Assembly (NCBI GenBank): GCA_949063825.1
Contig: CARSRA010000003.1
Span: 1-13,871 of the forward strand
Direction: 5' to 3'
Length of the DNA: 13,871 nucleotides
Source of the DNA: an uncultured Candidatus Saccharibacteria bacterium
Lineage (GTDB): Bacteria; Patescibacteriota; Saccharimonadia; Saccharimonadales; Saccharimonadaceae
Under the pieces are notes generated by a model. The model was not told the origin of the DNA and made no database searches. It saw only the letters and a list, made by a program, of their open reading frames with translations. Below are positions 1-7,353 of this stretch, piece by piece. A program made the position numbers and the translations under genes. Positions within the stretch are counted from its first letter, which is position 1. Every line of letters begins with the position of its first letter.

Positions 1-157
1 TCTCTCCACTTTGATCAGTTGATCCGTCGTCAACTAAAATCAGTTCAAAATCCTGAAAATCTTGATGTAATACACTGTCTATACATTGTATAGCATATTG
101 CTGTACATTATAGATCGGCACAATAACGGAAAAAAATGGTCTATTCGGTCGCGGCAC
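1..157 (-). CDS. GT2 family glycosyltransferase, N-terminal fragment (runs off the window)
   Basis: This is the first 52 codons of a GT-A fold glycosyltransferase of family 2; the rest lies beyond base 1. The visible protein opens with a short basic stretch, then the family's first beta strand FSVIVPIYN at residues 8-16, a helix, and the nucleotide-binding strand LILVDDGSTD at residues 38-47, which is the classic GT2 signature. The start is inferred as GTG at 157-155 because GAGG lies six bases upstream at 164-167 and the family motif begins a few residues later; another in-frame GTG at 169-167 is less well placed. It overlaps the end of the flippase gene by 17 bp, so it is part of the same transcript. 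The sugar transferred cannot be told from this fragment. Family assignment is sure, the exact start less so. Confidence 0.85.
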   Translation of the reverse strand, partial: MPRPNRPFFSVIVPIYNVQQYAIQCIDSVLHQDFQDFELILVDDGSTDQSGE

Positions 158-1433
158 GACGCACCTCACGATCAGGATCTTGTCTTAACTCACGCATCCG
201 ATACAGGAAGACCACTAGATACATACCGAAAAGCAAGATCATCGAGGTAAGATAACTGAGACAAGCCCCCATAATCCCACCCCAAGATACCAAAATATGT
301 GAAATTCCAAGTGTCATAAGCGACACTACGCAAAAAATCCAAAATTGATCACTCGTATGACGCATGGTTACGAGTGCGGTCGAAATTACGAGCACTAGCG
401 CGCCAAACACTCCACCCATAATGATCATAACTAGATTCCAGGTATTACCGTCAAGCTCAATCGCGTATAATAATTCCAGTACGGGTAGCCCCATTAGCCA
501 CGCCGCAAGTACACAAACAGTACCAATCACGGCAATCGCAAGACATAACTTCGCTACCAAAGCCTGAAACTTGTTAGCATCGCTTGCGAAGAACTTTTTA
601 AAATTCGTCAAAAATGGCTGAATCAAATATTGTCCCACTAAACTCAAGACTGTTGCCGGCATTGCAATAATGCCGTAAATCGTCTGCGCGCTATTATCAC
701 CAGCAGAGTCTAAGGCGTATTTGGCAGCACCAACCACATAAAGATTTAGAAAAGTGAAACCGAAAGTGAAAAACCCGATCTTAAAAAGATACTGAACTTT
801 TTTAGGATTGAACTCGCCGAACTTGAACTGGGTTCTCATGAGATTGGGTAAATCATAAAAAATCATTGGCATTAGGTGGCCAAAAATTACCATCGCACAA
901 GACAGTGCGATATTATGAGTTAGGTGATCTACGATAAAAAATCCAGCTAAGCTTAGCAGCGTCTTTATAACCATTGAACGACCGACTTGATAAAGGCGGT
1001 CTTTTTTCTGAATGACTGCGTATCCCCATTCGGACAGAACCTCAAAAACACGATAACCCACCAAAGACATAATGACTAGAATTTTGTCACCGCTATAGCC
1101 GCGGATAAAACAAAAAATTAACCCGATTATCAGCATCGTAATACTGGTCACAATTTTAAGATAAAAATAATCCGAATCAGTAGTCTTTCTATTTTTATCA
1201 GTAACCTGGAATGTTCGACCACTATAAGTCCCGATCACAGTAAAAAGACTAGCGGTAGAGAACGCAAAGGCAAAAATCCCCGCATCATCAATGCCATTGA
1301 GACGCGTAACGATCATCATCAAAAATAATGATAAGAAAGATGCTGCAGTGGACCCAATCAGGTTCCAAACAAAATTCTTACGTAGATTAGTCGAATCAAG
1401 TGTTACTTCGGAACTATTCTTTGGTTTTGGCAT
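141..1433 (-). CDS. Wzx-type polysaccharide flippase (MOP superfamily)
   Basis: A 430-residue integral membrane protein of the MOP/Wzx polysaccharide transporter class, expected to flip a polyprenyl-linked sugar or oligosaccharide from the inner to the outer face of the cytoplasmic membrane. After a polar cytoplasmic start of about 20 residues, the N-terminal pattern LRKNFVWNLIGSTAASF (17-33), followed by a hydrophobic segment and then GIDDAGIFAFAFS, is the usual opening of this family. About 12 hydrophobic segments run to roughly residue 412, and the length is normal. The tail is charged (RELRQDPDREVRR). ATG at 1433 is preceded by AGGA in the end of the DUF2304 gene, which it overlaps by 20 bp; at its own end it overlaps the next GT2 by 17 bp. 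Position directly after a GT2 and DUF2304 pair matches gacK in group A streptococcus, so the cargo may be a polyprenyl-phosphate monosaccharide rather than a full repeat unit. That cargo assignment is inference. Confidence 0.9.
   Translation of the reverse strand: MPKPKNSSEVTLDSTNLRKNFVWNLIGSTAASFLSLFLMMIVTRLNGIDDAGIFAFAFSTASLFTVIGTYSGRTFQVTDKNRKTTDSDYFYLKIVTSITMLIIGLIFCFIRGYSGDKILVIMSLVGYRVFEVLSEWGYAVIQKKDRLYQVGRSMVIKTLLSLAGFFIVDHLTHNIALSCAMVIFGHLMPMIFYDLPNLMRTQFKFGEFNPKKVQYLFKIGFFTFGFTFLNLYVVGAAKYALDSAGDNSAQTIYGIIAMPATVLSLVGQYLIQPFLTNFKKFFASDANKFQALVAKLCLAIAVIGTVCVLAAWLMGLPVLELLYAIELDGNTWNLVMIIMGGVFGALVLVISTALVTMRHTSDQFWIFCVVSLMTLGISHILVSWGGIMGACLSYLTSMILLFGMYLVVFLYRMRELRQDPDREVRRAATE
164..167 (-). 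promoter_or_regulatory. Ribosome binding site deciding a GTG start
   Basis: On the minus strand GAGG lies six bases before the GTG at 157-155. No ATG precedes the VPIYN motif in a sensible position, so this site is the main support for a GTG start of the partial GT2 gene. It is embedded in the last codons of the flippase gene. Confidence 0.6.
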
Positions 1434-1767
1434 CCTTGACTTCCTTTTTGAGTAAGGCCACCTCCTGAGAAACGATATTGATGCGTCGTCTTTGACTTGC
1501 GATCATAACAGTAAGTGCAATATTTAAGAAAATTAAAATCACTAGAATCAATGCAATAATAAAGTCTGACAAGATATTGAACCCCACAAATCGCCCGAGT
1601 ACACCAAAGAAATTGGGGAATAGTCCAGTCAGTAATACTATAATCGCAAAAACATACCAAAGCAGAGAGTATTTAACTGGGATTTTCCCTCTTACGACTA
1701 GAATACTTACAATCGCAATCAAGGCAATTGAGAAAAAAACCAACACAAGCATCAGCGGCAAAGACAT
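1414..1767 (-). CDS. DUF2304 small membrane protein (GacJ-like partner of the upstream GT2)
   Basis: A 117-residue protein with three hydrophobic segments, about residues 4-25, 34-51 and 66-90, and a charged C-terminal helix (92-117) with a heptad-like pattern (QEVALLKKEVKDAK), probably cytoplasmic. Layout, length and the KYSLLWYVFAI stretch fit DUF2304. The family is typically encoded next to polyprenyl-phosphate glycosyltransferases. In group A streptococcus the small membrane protein GacJ binds and stimulates the GT2 GacI, which makes undecaprenyl-phosphate-GlcNAc. Here the ATG at 1767 overlaps the TGA of the upstream GT2 by one base (TGATG), strong evidence for coupled translation and a shared complex. 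A TTG codon at 1770 would also open the frame, but the GGAGG at 1773-1777 is spaced correctly only for the ATG. It overlaps the flippase by 20 bp. Family call is firm; the stimulatory role is inferred. Confidence 0.88.
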   Translation of the reverse strand: MSLPLMLVLVFFSIALIAIVSILVVRGKIPVKYSLLWYVFAIIVLLTGLFPNFFGVLGRFVGFNILSDFIIALILVILIFLNIALTVMIASQRRRINIVSQEVALLKKEVKDAKTKE

Positions 1768-2480
1768 CAATACCTCCCTCTAATTTTCACAACTAACAGC
1801 GTCATAAGGACATTAACCATATAATAAGCTTTCTTCCAGGTATGGATTGATGAAGACCCGGCCGTACGCGCATTCATCCCGACCTGAACTTCCATCACCC
1901 GATCTTTCCTGAGCAGGCAAAAAGTCGTCGTGACAGGCTCAGGATATTCACTCGGATAGTTATGAGCAAATTCATTAATCAGTCCTCTGTTGCAGGCCCG
2001 AAAACCTGAAGTCGTATCGGTAATACGTCGTCCAGTAAGTAATTTCATATAGTTAGATATCAACTTTATGCCGATCCTCCGCGCAAAGGTCGAACGAAAA
2101 CGACCATTTTTCGTGATGAAACGTGATCCGATCACGAGATCAGCTTCCTTCGCCTTGATCGGTTTAATAAGATCGCTAATTGAATTAATGTCATGCTGCC
2201 CATCACCATCAAACTGCACAGCAATGTCGTAGTCGTAATCACGCGCATATTTATAGCCGGTCTGCAACGCACCACCGATACCGAGATTATAGATGTGGTC
2301 AATGTGTGGCAATTTTTTCTCATCCAAAATCCGCCCCGTGGAATCATTCGAAGAGTCATTGATGACAATAAAATCATAATCAGTATGATGTTGATCATTG
2401 TAATCTACAATACTTTGACAAGTCCGCAAAATGCTAGCTTCTTCGTCGTAAGCGGGGATAATCAATAACACCTTTGACAT
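1767..2480 (-). CDS. Polyprenyl-phosphate glycosyltransferase, GT2 (DPM1/GacI-like)
   Basis: A 237-residue GT2 enzyme of the dolichol-phosphate-mannose synthase type, expected to move a sugar from a nucleotide donor to polyprenyl phosphate on the cytoplasmic face of the membrane. The motifs are in order: IIPAYDEE (7-14), VINDSSNDST (39-48), the metal-binding DGDGQHD (91-97), VIGSRF (116-121) and DTTSGFRA (155-162). There is no pair of C-terminal membrane helices, only a short hydrophobic stretch at about 219-231, so membrane attachment probably depends on the DUF2304 protein encoded immediately downstream with a one-base TGATG overlap. This matches the GacI/GacJ pairing, although GacI itself has C-terminal membrane helices. 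The gene has its own candidate promoter ending directly at the ATG and shows no Shine-Dalgarno sequence. The donor sugar (GlcNAc, Glc, Gal or Man) cannot be read from the sequence. Confidence 0.9.
   Translation of the reverse strand: MSKVLLIIPAYDEEASILRTCQSIVDYNDQHHTDYDFIVINDSSNDSTGRILDEKKLPHIDHIYNLGIGGALQTGYKYARDYDYDIAVQFDGDGQHDINSISDLIKPIKAKEADLVIGSRFITKNGRFRSTFARRIGIKLISNYMKLLTGRRITDTTSGFRACNRGLINEFAHNYPSEYPEPVTTTFCLLRKDRVMEVQVGMNARTAGSSSIHTWKKAYYMVNVLMTLLVVKIRGRY
1773..1779 (-). promoter_or_regulatory. Strong ribosome binding site for the DUF2304 gene
   Basis: AGGGAGG on the minus strand ends five bases before the ATG at 1767, and only two bases before a TTG at 1770. This spacing selects ATG as the start. 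The site sits in the last codons of the upstream GT2 gene. Confidence 0.75.
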
Positions 2481-2500
2481 GGTTATATTATATCACATTA
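2481..2500 (-). promoter_or_regulatory. Candidate extended -10 promoter for a leaderless mRNA (GT2-DUF2304-flippase)
   Basis: In the 23-bp gap after the GT11 stop, the minus strand carries TGTGATATAAT: a perfect TATAAT at 2492-2487 preceded by TG one base upstream (2495-2494), an extended -10 element. Only six bases separate the hexamer from the ATG at 2480, so the expected transcription start is the A of the start codon, give or take a base. The bases between (ATAACC) contain no Shine-Dalgarno sequence. No convincing -35 box is seen 16-19 bp upstream, consistent with extended -10 recognition. Read-through from upstream genes is also possible because there is no terminator. Confidence 0.6.
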
Positions 2501-2503
2501 GCT

Positions 2504-3460
2504 CTATAATCGCCGAAGCTGATCGATATTAATAAGGGTCCAATTAGGCTCATAAATGTCCTCATACATTGGATTATCATTAAACCATCTATCTGGCGCG
2601 ATCACGACTTTATCATTATTACGCGAAAGATATTGTGTCCACCAGCTAAAAGTACTATTTGAAATAATGAAGTGTTTGCAGCTATACATGAGGCGAAGTT
2701 TTTCCCAAACCGGATCAGTTCCGTCCTCGTAGACCGTGCCCTTTGGGAACTTGATATTCTTTCTAACCCATTTAATATCATCAGAAAAGATTACAAAACG
2801 CGGATTCTCAACTTTAGTCTTGATGACCCGAATCGCCTCGTCAAAATACTCCGGTGTACAAACATAGTGATTCGATTTAAACTTTGAACTAAGAAAATCG
2901 CCACGACGAATCGAAACACAAACCGAATTAGTCGTCTCAATAATCTTATATAAATCCTTATTCTTGTCTAGCTTGGCATGTTTTGGGGTAAATTCTTCCT
3001 GAATAACAGGCTTGATGTCATTAAAGTACTGCGCCGACTCATACAACCCCATGAAAAGTTTGTTGCGAGCCTTCGTCGCACTGAAAGGATAATACCCAAA
3101 CGAATACAGATAGAGACCATGTTTTTGGTATTTTTCCGCAAGTTTTGTATCGTAGGCTTTGCGCCACAAACCATTGTCTTTTTTATGAATATATCGTGCC
3201 AAATAGCAAACAGCAAGGTACTTTGCATATAATATATATTGCAGCGGGCTGAGCTTTGGTGTTTTATCGACAGTATGCGGAGCAATATTGAATTGCTCAA
3301 GCTGATTATAAAAACCTTCCTCTCGCCCCCCCTCGCAATAAACCGAAAAGAAATTAAGATTAAGTGGCTCATCTGGAGTATATTTTATTTGATAAGCACG
3401 AACGGCAGCATATTGAAACATTTGGTTACCAAGACGACCGGACATAATTTTATTAATCAT
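2504..3460 (-). CDS. GT11 family glycosyltransferase (alpha-1,2-fucosyltransferase-like)
   Basis: A 318-residue cytoplasmic or peripheral enzyme of family GT11, whose known members mostly add L-fucose in alpha-1,2 linkage using GDP-fucose. Family motifs in order are GRLGNQMFQYA (8-18), SIRRGDF (183-189), FSDDIKWV (225-232), SNSTFSWW (267-274) and IAPDRWFND. The donor-binding motif usually reads HxRRGD; here the His position is Ser. The ATG at 3460 is chosen over an in-frame ATG at 3529 because GAGG lies six bases upstream (3467-3470), the resulting N-terminus MINKIMSGRLGNQ matches the usual family opening, and the longer form would overlap the previous gene by 77 bp instead of 8. No GDP-fucose synthesis genes (gmd, fcl) lie in the window, so the donor may be made elsewhere or may not be GDP-fucose. 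Family sure, specificity open. Confidence 0.88.
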   Translation of the reverse strand: MINKIMSGRLGNQMFQYAAVRAYQIKYTPDEPLNLNFFSVYCEGGREEGFYNQLEQFNIAPHTVDKTPKLSPLQYILYAKYLAVCYLARYIHKKDNGLWRKAYDTKLAEKYQKHGLYLYSFGYYPFSATKARNKLFMGLYESAQYFNDIKPVIQEEFTPKHAKLDKNKDLYKIIETTNSVCVSIRRGDFLSSKFKSNHYVCTPEYFDEAIRVIKTKVENPRFVIFSDDIKWVRKNIKFPKGTVYEDGTDPVWEKLRLMYSCKHFIISNSTFSWWTQYLSRNNDKVVIAPDRWFNDNPMYEDIYEPNWTLINIDQLRRL

Positions 3461-4277
3461 GTTTGTCCTCGGTTTGATTTTGGTTACTTTTTTCAGACCT
3501 TGCATCAAGTTTTGCAATCTTTCGTGCAATCCATTTTGGCCAAAAACGCTGTAATATTTGAAAATCTTCCTCTGTACGGGTATGATTTTGAATATTCTCA
3601 GTTGTCGCCGAAGCAGTGTGAATACGATGCCCCATTAATTTTCGATCTACAAAAGTGAAATTTCCTGGCTGTTTACTTAAAACTTCCCAAGCATGCCAGT
3701 CTACATCATTCTTCATTTCGTTATCAAATAATGGCGGCTGAACTTTTCTAGTATTAAAAGTTACCGCTGGACAAGAAATTGGATCGCCAAATCGAAGCGT
3801 CATGCGTTTCATGAACTTTGATTTGCCAGAGCTGAACCGAAGCGGCCAGAGTAATAAATGTTTTACTTTAAGTAATGTATTTTGCTCCACTCGCTCACCA
3901 TTCCTAAGTTCATAATAATCCGGAAAAATAATTAAGCTCTCTGGGTGCGACTGATAAGCACCTATCATTGCCTGGCTATATTCAGAATCATAAATGTCGT
4001 CCTGATGTGCAATCGTAACTAATTCAGTTTCCCCCGCCTGCAAAGCAAAATCAAAGTCAGCACCAATACCGCTCTTTCCGTGATTAATTTTAAGTTCTAG
4101 CCCATATTTTTTTGCTAAATTTTTGATAAACTGATTTGGTGTCGAAGTTGCAAGAATAACCTCGCTCGGATATTTTTGCTGTGTTACCGATTTTATACAG
4201 TCTTCAAGATATGGAGATTCTTTGTAGGCAAGGACAGAGAAAGTGTGAAGTGAATTCTTTTTATTTTTCGCTGTCAT
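3453..4277 (-). CDS. GT2 family glycosyltransferase
   Basis: A 274-residue GT-A fold glycosyltransferase of family 2, probably adding one sugar to the growing lipid-linked glycan on the cytoplasmic face. The first strand is HTFSVLAYKES (11-21). The metal-binding DXD-type motif appears as IAHQDDIY (89-96). The acceptor-side region NDVDWHAW (190-197) is followed by GHRIH (216-220), a pattern seen near the catalytic loop of this subgroup. The tail is basic and polar. ATG at 4277 has AAGGGGG just upstream; it overlaps the end of the GT8 gene by 17 bp, and its own stop overlaps the GT11 start by 8 bp, so the three GT genes are translated as a unit. The sugar and linkage cannot be predicted. Confidence 0.88.
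   Translation of the reverse strand: MTAKNKKNSLHTFSVLAYKESPYLEDCIKSVTQQKYPSEVILATSTPNQFIKNLAKKYGLELKINHGKSGIGADFDFALQAGETELVTIAHQDDIYDSEYSQAMIGAYQSHPESLIIFPDYYELRNGERVEQNTLLKVKHLLLWPLRFSSGKSKFMKRMTLRFGDPISCPAVTFNTRKVQPPLFDNEMKNDVDWHAWEVLSKQPGNFTFVDRKLMGHRIHTASATTENIQNHTRTEEDFQILQRFWPKWIARKIAKLDARSEKSNQNQTEDKHD
3467..3470 (-). promoter_or_regulatory. Ribosome binding site deciding the GT11 start
   Basis: GAGG on the minus strand lies six bases before the ATG at 3460. It lies inside the preceding GT2 gene and favours the 318-residue form of the GT11 protein over the 341-residue form. Confidence 0.6.
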
Positions 4278-5271
4278 TACGGCCCCCTTGTTCTACTTTT
4301 GCATTCCGCCTAGCACGAATATTAACTAGCACCGGGAAAAAAGTATTAAGAAAACGATATCTCAACGACGGAAAAGGTTTAGTTACAATATCAAAAATGT
4401 TATAGAAAAAGAAATATGCCTGCCAGCCATCTTCTCTTGGCGTATCTTTCCATGGCGTCTTTGAGAAATATTTAAGATAGTCGTCACGATATTTATGCGT
4501 GTTACCCGTACGCCATGGACGATCCTCGCCTAAAAAGTGTACTATTACAGGATCCGCCACGCTTACATCGAATTCACTCTTTGATATATATTTCGTAGGA
4601 TACATGATCTTCTTAAAAAATCGATAAGGATAATGCAGGAAATAAGTGCAAAGATTATATTTTGGACTCAACGTGTAAATCTTATTTTTCAATACACCAT
4701 TAATCACGTCTTGGTCCGGAGCAAAAAGCTTACCATCATGATCGTGATAGAATTGAATCATCTTTTGTCCAATTTGTTCTTTGCGCCATTTTCGCATATC
4801 AATCAGCAATACACCGCTATTGTAATATGCATCATTTATATCTAAGGCTTTCTTATTTTTAGAGCTCGCAATTGGCTCTATGACCGCACCAATCACCGCA
4901 TCACCAAGATCCGTGGAATACAAATCAGCTAAACTACCGCGCACAATTGTGTCACCGTCTAAATATAGCACCCTATCCACGGACTGCGGTAAAAATTTAT
5001 CTACCAATAACCTCGTCACAATCACAGGGTTCCAGCCAGACGTATCAAACTCAAAATCAAATTGTTTCCTTATGTTACCAATTTGAATAATTTCTGATTC
5101 CTGATCGTACCCCTTAATCATATTCTTCAAATTATGACAATTTTCCCTACTTATATCGTCCACGATTAAGTAGAATTTGATTTTTTCAGCTTTATTATTC
5201 TCACAGATTGAAACAATACTTGTTGCCACCTGGGGGACAAAACCATCATTAAATGTATAAATGATATTCAT
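4261..5271 (-). CDS. GT8 family glycosyltransferase
   Basis: A 336-residue retaining glycosyltransferase of family GT8, a family whose bacterial members add glucose or galactose from UDP-sugars to surface glycans. The family motifs are clear: N-terminal MNIIYTFNDGFVPQVATSI, the metal-binding LYLDGDTIV (103-110, DGD 105-107), YYNSGVLLIDMRKWR (149-163), FAPDQDVIN (183-191) and HFLGEDRPW (245-253). The C-terminal part (about 283-336) is an added helical stretch with aromatic and basic residues, perhaps for membrane contact. ATG at 5271 lies 12 bp after the stop of the DUF2142 gene with only a weak AAGAG upstream, so translation may depend on the preceding gene. It overlaps the next GT2 by 17 bp. 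Family assignment is firm; glucosyl or galactosyl transfer is a family-level expectation. Confidence 0.92.
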   Translation of the reverse strand: MNIIYTFNDGFVPQVATSIVSICENNKAEKIKFYLIVDDISRENCHNLKNMIKGYDQESEIIQIGNIRKQFDFEFDTSGWNPVIVTRLLVDKFLPQSVDRVLYLDGDTIVRGSLADLYSTDLGDAVIGAVIEPIASSKNKKALDINDAYYNSGVLLIDMRKWRKEQIGQKMIQFYHDHDGKLFAPDQDVINGVLKNKIYTLSPKYNLCTYFLHYPYRFFKKIMYPTKYISKSEFDVSVADPVIVHFLGEDRPWRTGNTHKYRDDYLKYFSKTPWKDTPREDGWQAYFFFYNIFDIVTKPFPSLRYRFLNTFFPVLVNIRARRNAKVEQGGRNDSEK

Positions 5272-5283
5272 TTTGATAATCTC

Positions 5284-7353
5284 TTAATAAAAACCAACCA
5301 ATACAGTAATTACATAACATAAAGTCGATAAACTCAAGAAACTATAGCAAGTCTCTGCGGGCAGTTCAATTCGTGCTTTTTGTGGAGCCAGAGCAATCAT
5401 TAAAAGCGGTAGTGCTGGCAAAAAATACCTACCCTGTACACCTTCAATTATCGTAGAAGATCGCGGCGTCCAACTTAAATACATTGCTAGACATACGCTA
5501 AGAATTAATCCTGCGCCAGCTAAGAATATCCAGATCCGCGCCACTCTACTAAGTTTCATCTTTTCAGATAACACTACGACCAGCAGAAATATCAAGTATG
5601 ACATAATAATTAATGAATCTAGCCTAAAGTCAAACCACCCAAAGTACCCAATTGTCGAATTAATATAGAAATCGCCAATATGATACAATGTCCGCAAAAC
5701 CATCATAATGAATGTCTGTGGATGTAATAGTGACGAAATCGGATAGCCAATCTCACCGTCAGTCGGGAGAATCTGTGCAGTACTAGACATTATCATATAT
5801 GGTACTACGGATGCAAGCAGTAATACCACGAACAGAATCCACTTTACCGCTCGATGCTTACTAAATTTCTCTGGCCTCACAAACAGTAACGGTGCAGCTA
5901 CCACAATATACGGCACTTTTATCATCCCTATCATAGCTAACGCGACAATCATAATAACAACATCACGCTTGCGTAAGGTATTATCGGTCGTAAGGAATCG
6001 AATACCATAAGCAATCATCAAGATACATAGCGCGTTTAATAAGCCATCATATGAATAGGCGATCGACTGCTGTAAGAACATGGGAATAAATACGATAGCC
6101 AAAAGAATCATACGGTGCTTTTTGATGAGACTTAGTGCAAAGATGATAATTAGACCCGTAAACAATAAATTGGAAATGCGACCACACATAAATATCACCA
6201 TGGGCGAATCGGAAAAGAGATCGCCGATAACTAATCCAGGAGCCATTGCGGCGTACGTAATCAGCCCACGCGTCTTTCCTGCCTCAACAATTCCATCCGT
6301 GCTACTCTTGGAATCCGGTGCATAGCATTCTGCAATCCGTTCCGGCGAAAGAAGGTAGGGTGCAGATTTCATCACCGTAAAATACGAAGTCGCCAAACAA
6401 AAGGCATGTGATGGCAGAACCATATCTTGACGTTGTGCATTTTCTTCTAGACTTTGAGACCAATCATATTGAGCCAATCTTAAAGCACTAGCAAAATGAT
6501 AAGGCTCATCTGGTGCTGTGTATGCTGGGAAAATTACTATAGTTGGCAAAACATATGCCAACATGCAAATTATAAAAACAAAGCAATTCTTGATGACCCC
6601 TGAGTTAATCAAGAAATTGATAGCTAGAAAAACAACAGCAAAGAAAACCGTTGATATAATTACGATAGCCTGAAACTCTGACTTAAAATCAACCTTATAC
6701 ATAATGTTGCCAGTCTTCGTGTTGGTATAGAAAGTAATTACATCATTATCTGCCGTCCTAAGGACGCGAATTGTAAAAGAATAATCACTACTATTATCAA
6801 ATTCAATTGAATCATCAAACTTGATTTGATAATAACTATTGTTACTCGTATCTAGTGCAGAAAAATTCTTCGAAAAAATAATTTCATCATCGCGCCTTAG
6901 CTGAAACTCATAATCAGCATCATTCAGACGCTCATAAGTCGCAACCAATATCCCGATACCAGCAACATCACCCCAATCATCATTAGGATTAATCTCTTGT
7001 GTAATCTCGCCATCATATAGTGGCTCAGTTAGGACAAGATTAACACTTTCCTCCCCGTATACCGTAAAAGTATCATTATAAACCAATATTTTTACTGCAA
7101 AAAACGGAATTAGTATTAATGTTAACACTAACACTACTAGACTTGGTGGTAAAACTCGAAATATTTTTCGTTCGCGGATCGTTTTGACATAATCGCCATT
7201 AAGCGAGCGATATGTTGACCTAGCGCTATCAATATGCTTTTTGATCCATGAGACTCCGTGATCGAGTTTTTTCCCAACGCGCTCGAAGAATCCGGGTTGA
7301 ACGGTTGTATCTATTTTAGAGACTTTTTCGGTTTTCTTACCCTTTATAGGCAT
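5284..7353 (-). CDS. DUF2142 multi-pass membrane protein (probable GT-C-type glycosyltransferase)
   Basis: A 689-residue membrane protein of the DUF2142 family, recognised by YTAPDEPYHFASALRL (278-293), QQSIAYSYDGLLNAL (428-442) and EGVQGRYFLPALPLL (637-651). The N-terminus (1-65) is basic and cytoplasmic, followed by a membrane helix (about 68-91), a polar, probably extracytoplasmic domain of about 135 residues rich in beta-type sequence (92-227), and then some ten hydrophobic segments. DUF2142 proteins cluster with surface-glycan genes and look like GT-C enzymes, which take a polyprenyl-phosphate sugar outside the membrane; the Asp-Glu of APDEP after an early membrane helix sits where GT-C catalytic acids usually lie. 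The enzymatic role is inference, and a polymerase or ligase role is also possible. ATG at 7353 has GGAG nine bases upstream; it overlaps rmlB by 17 bp. Its likely partners are the GT2, DUF2304 and flippase at 2480-141. Confidence 0.85.
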   Translation of the reverse strand: MPIKGKKTEKVSKIDTTVQPGFFERVGKKLDHGVSWIKKHIDSARSTYRSLNGDYVKTIRERKIFRVLPPSLVVLVLTLILIPFFAVKILVYNDTFTVYGEESVNLVLTEPLYDGEITQEINPNDDWGDVAGIGILVATYERLNDADYEFQLRRDDEIIFSKNFSALDTSNNSYYQIKFDDSIEFDNSSDYSFTIRVLRTADNDVITFYTNTKTGNIMYKVDFKSEFQAIVIISTVFFAVVFLAINFLINSGVIKNCFVFIICMLAYVLPTIVIFPAYTAPDEPYHFASALRLAQYDWSQSLEENAQRQDMVLPSHAFCLATSYFTVMKSAPYLLSPERIAECYAPDSKSSTDGIVEAGKTRGLITYAAMAPGLVIGDLFSDSPMVIFMCGRISNLLFTGLIIIFALSLIKKHRMILLAIVFIPMFLQQSIAYSYDGLLNALCILMIAYGIRFLTTDNTLRKRDVVIMIVALAMIGMIKVPYIVVAAPLLFVRPEKFSKHRAVKWILFVVLLLASVVPYMIMSSTAQILPTDGEIGYPISSLLHPQTFIMMVLRTLYHIGDFYINSTIGYFGWFDFRLDSLIIMSYLIFLLVVVLSEKMKLSRVARIWIFLAGAGLILSVCLAMYLSWTPRSSTIIEGVQGRYFLPALPLLMIALAPQKARIELPAETCYSFLSLSTLCYVITVLVGFY

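Noticed and set aside
3461..3529. Longer N-terminus for the GT11 protein from an ATG at 3529
   Set aside because: It would overlap the previous gene by 77 bp and add 23 residues not seen in the family; the ATG at 3460 has GAGG at good spacing and gives the usual N-terminus.
3239..3658. Plus-strand open frame of 139 codons
   Set aside because: Antisense across the GT11 and GT2 junction, both of which have clear family motifs; the frame has no recognisable feature.
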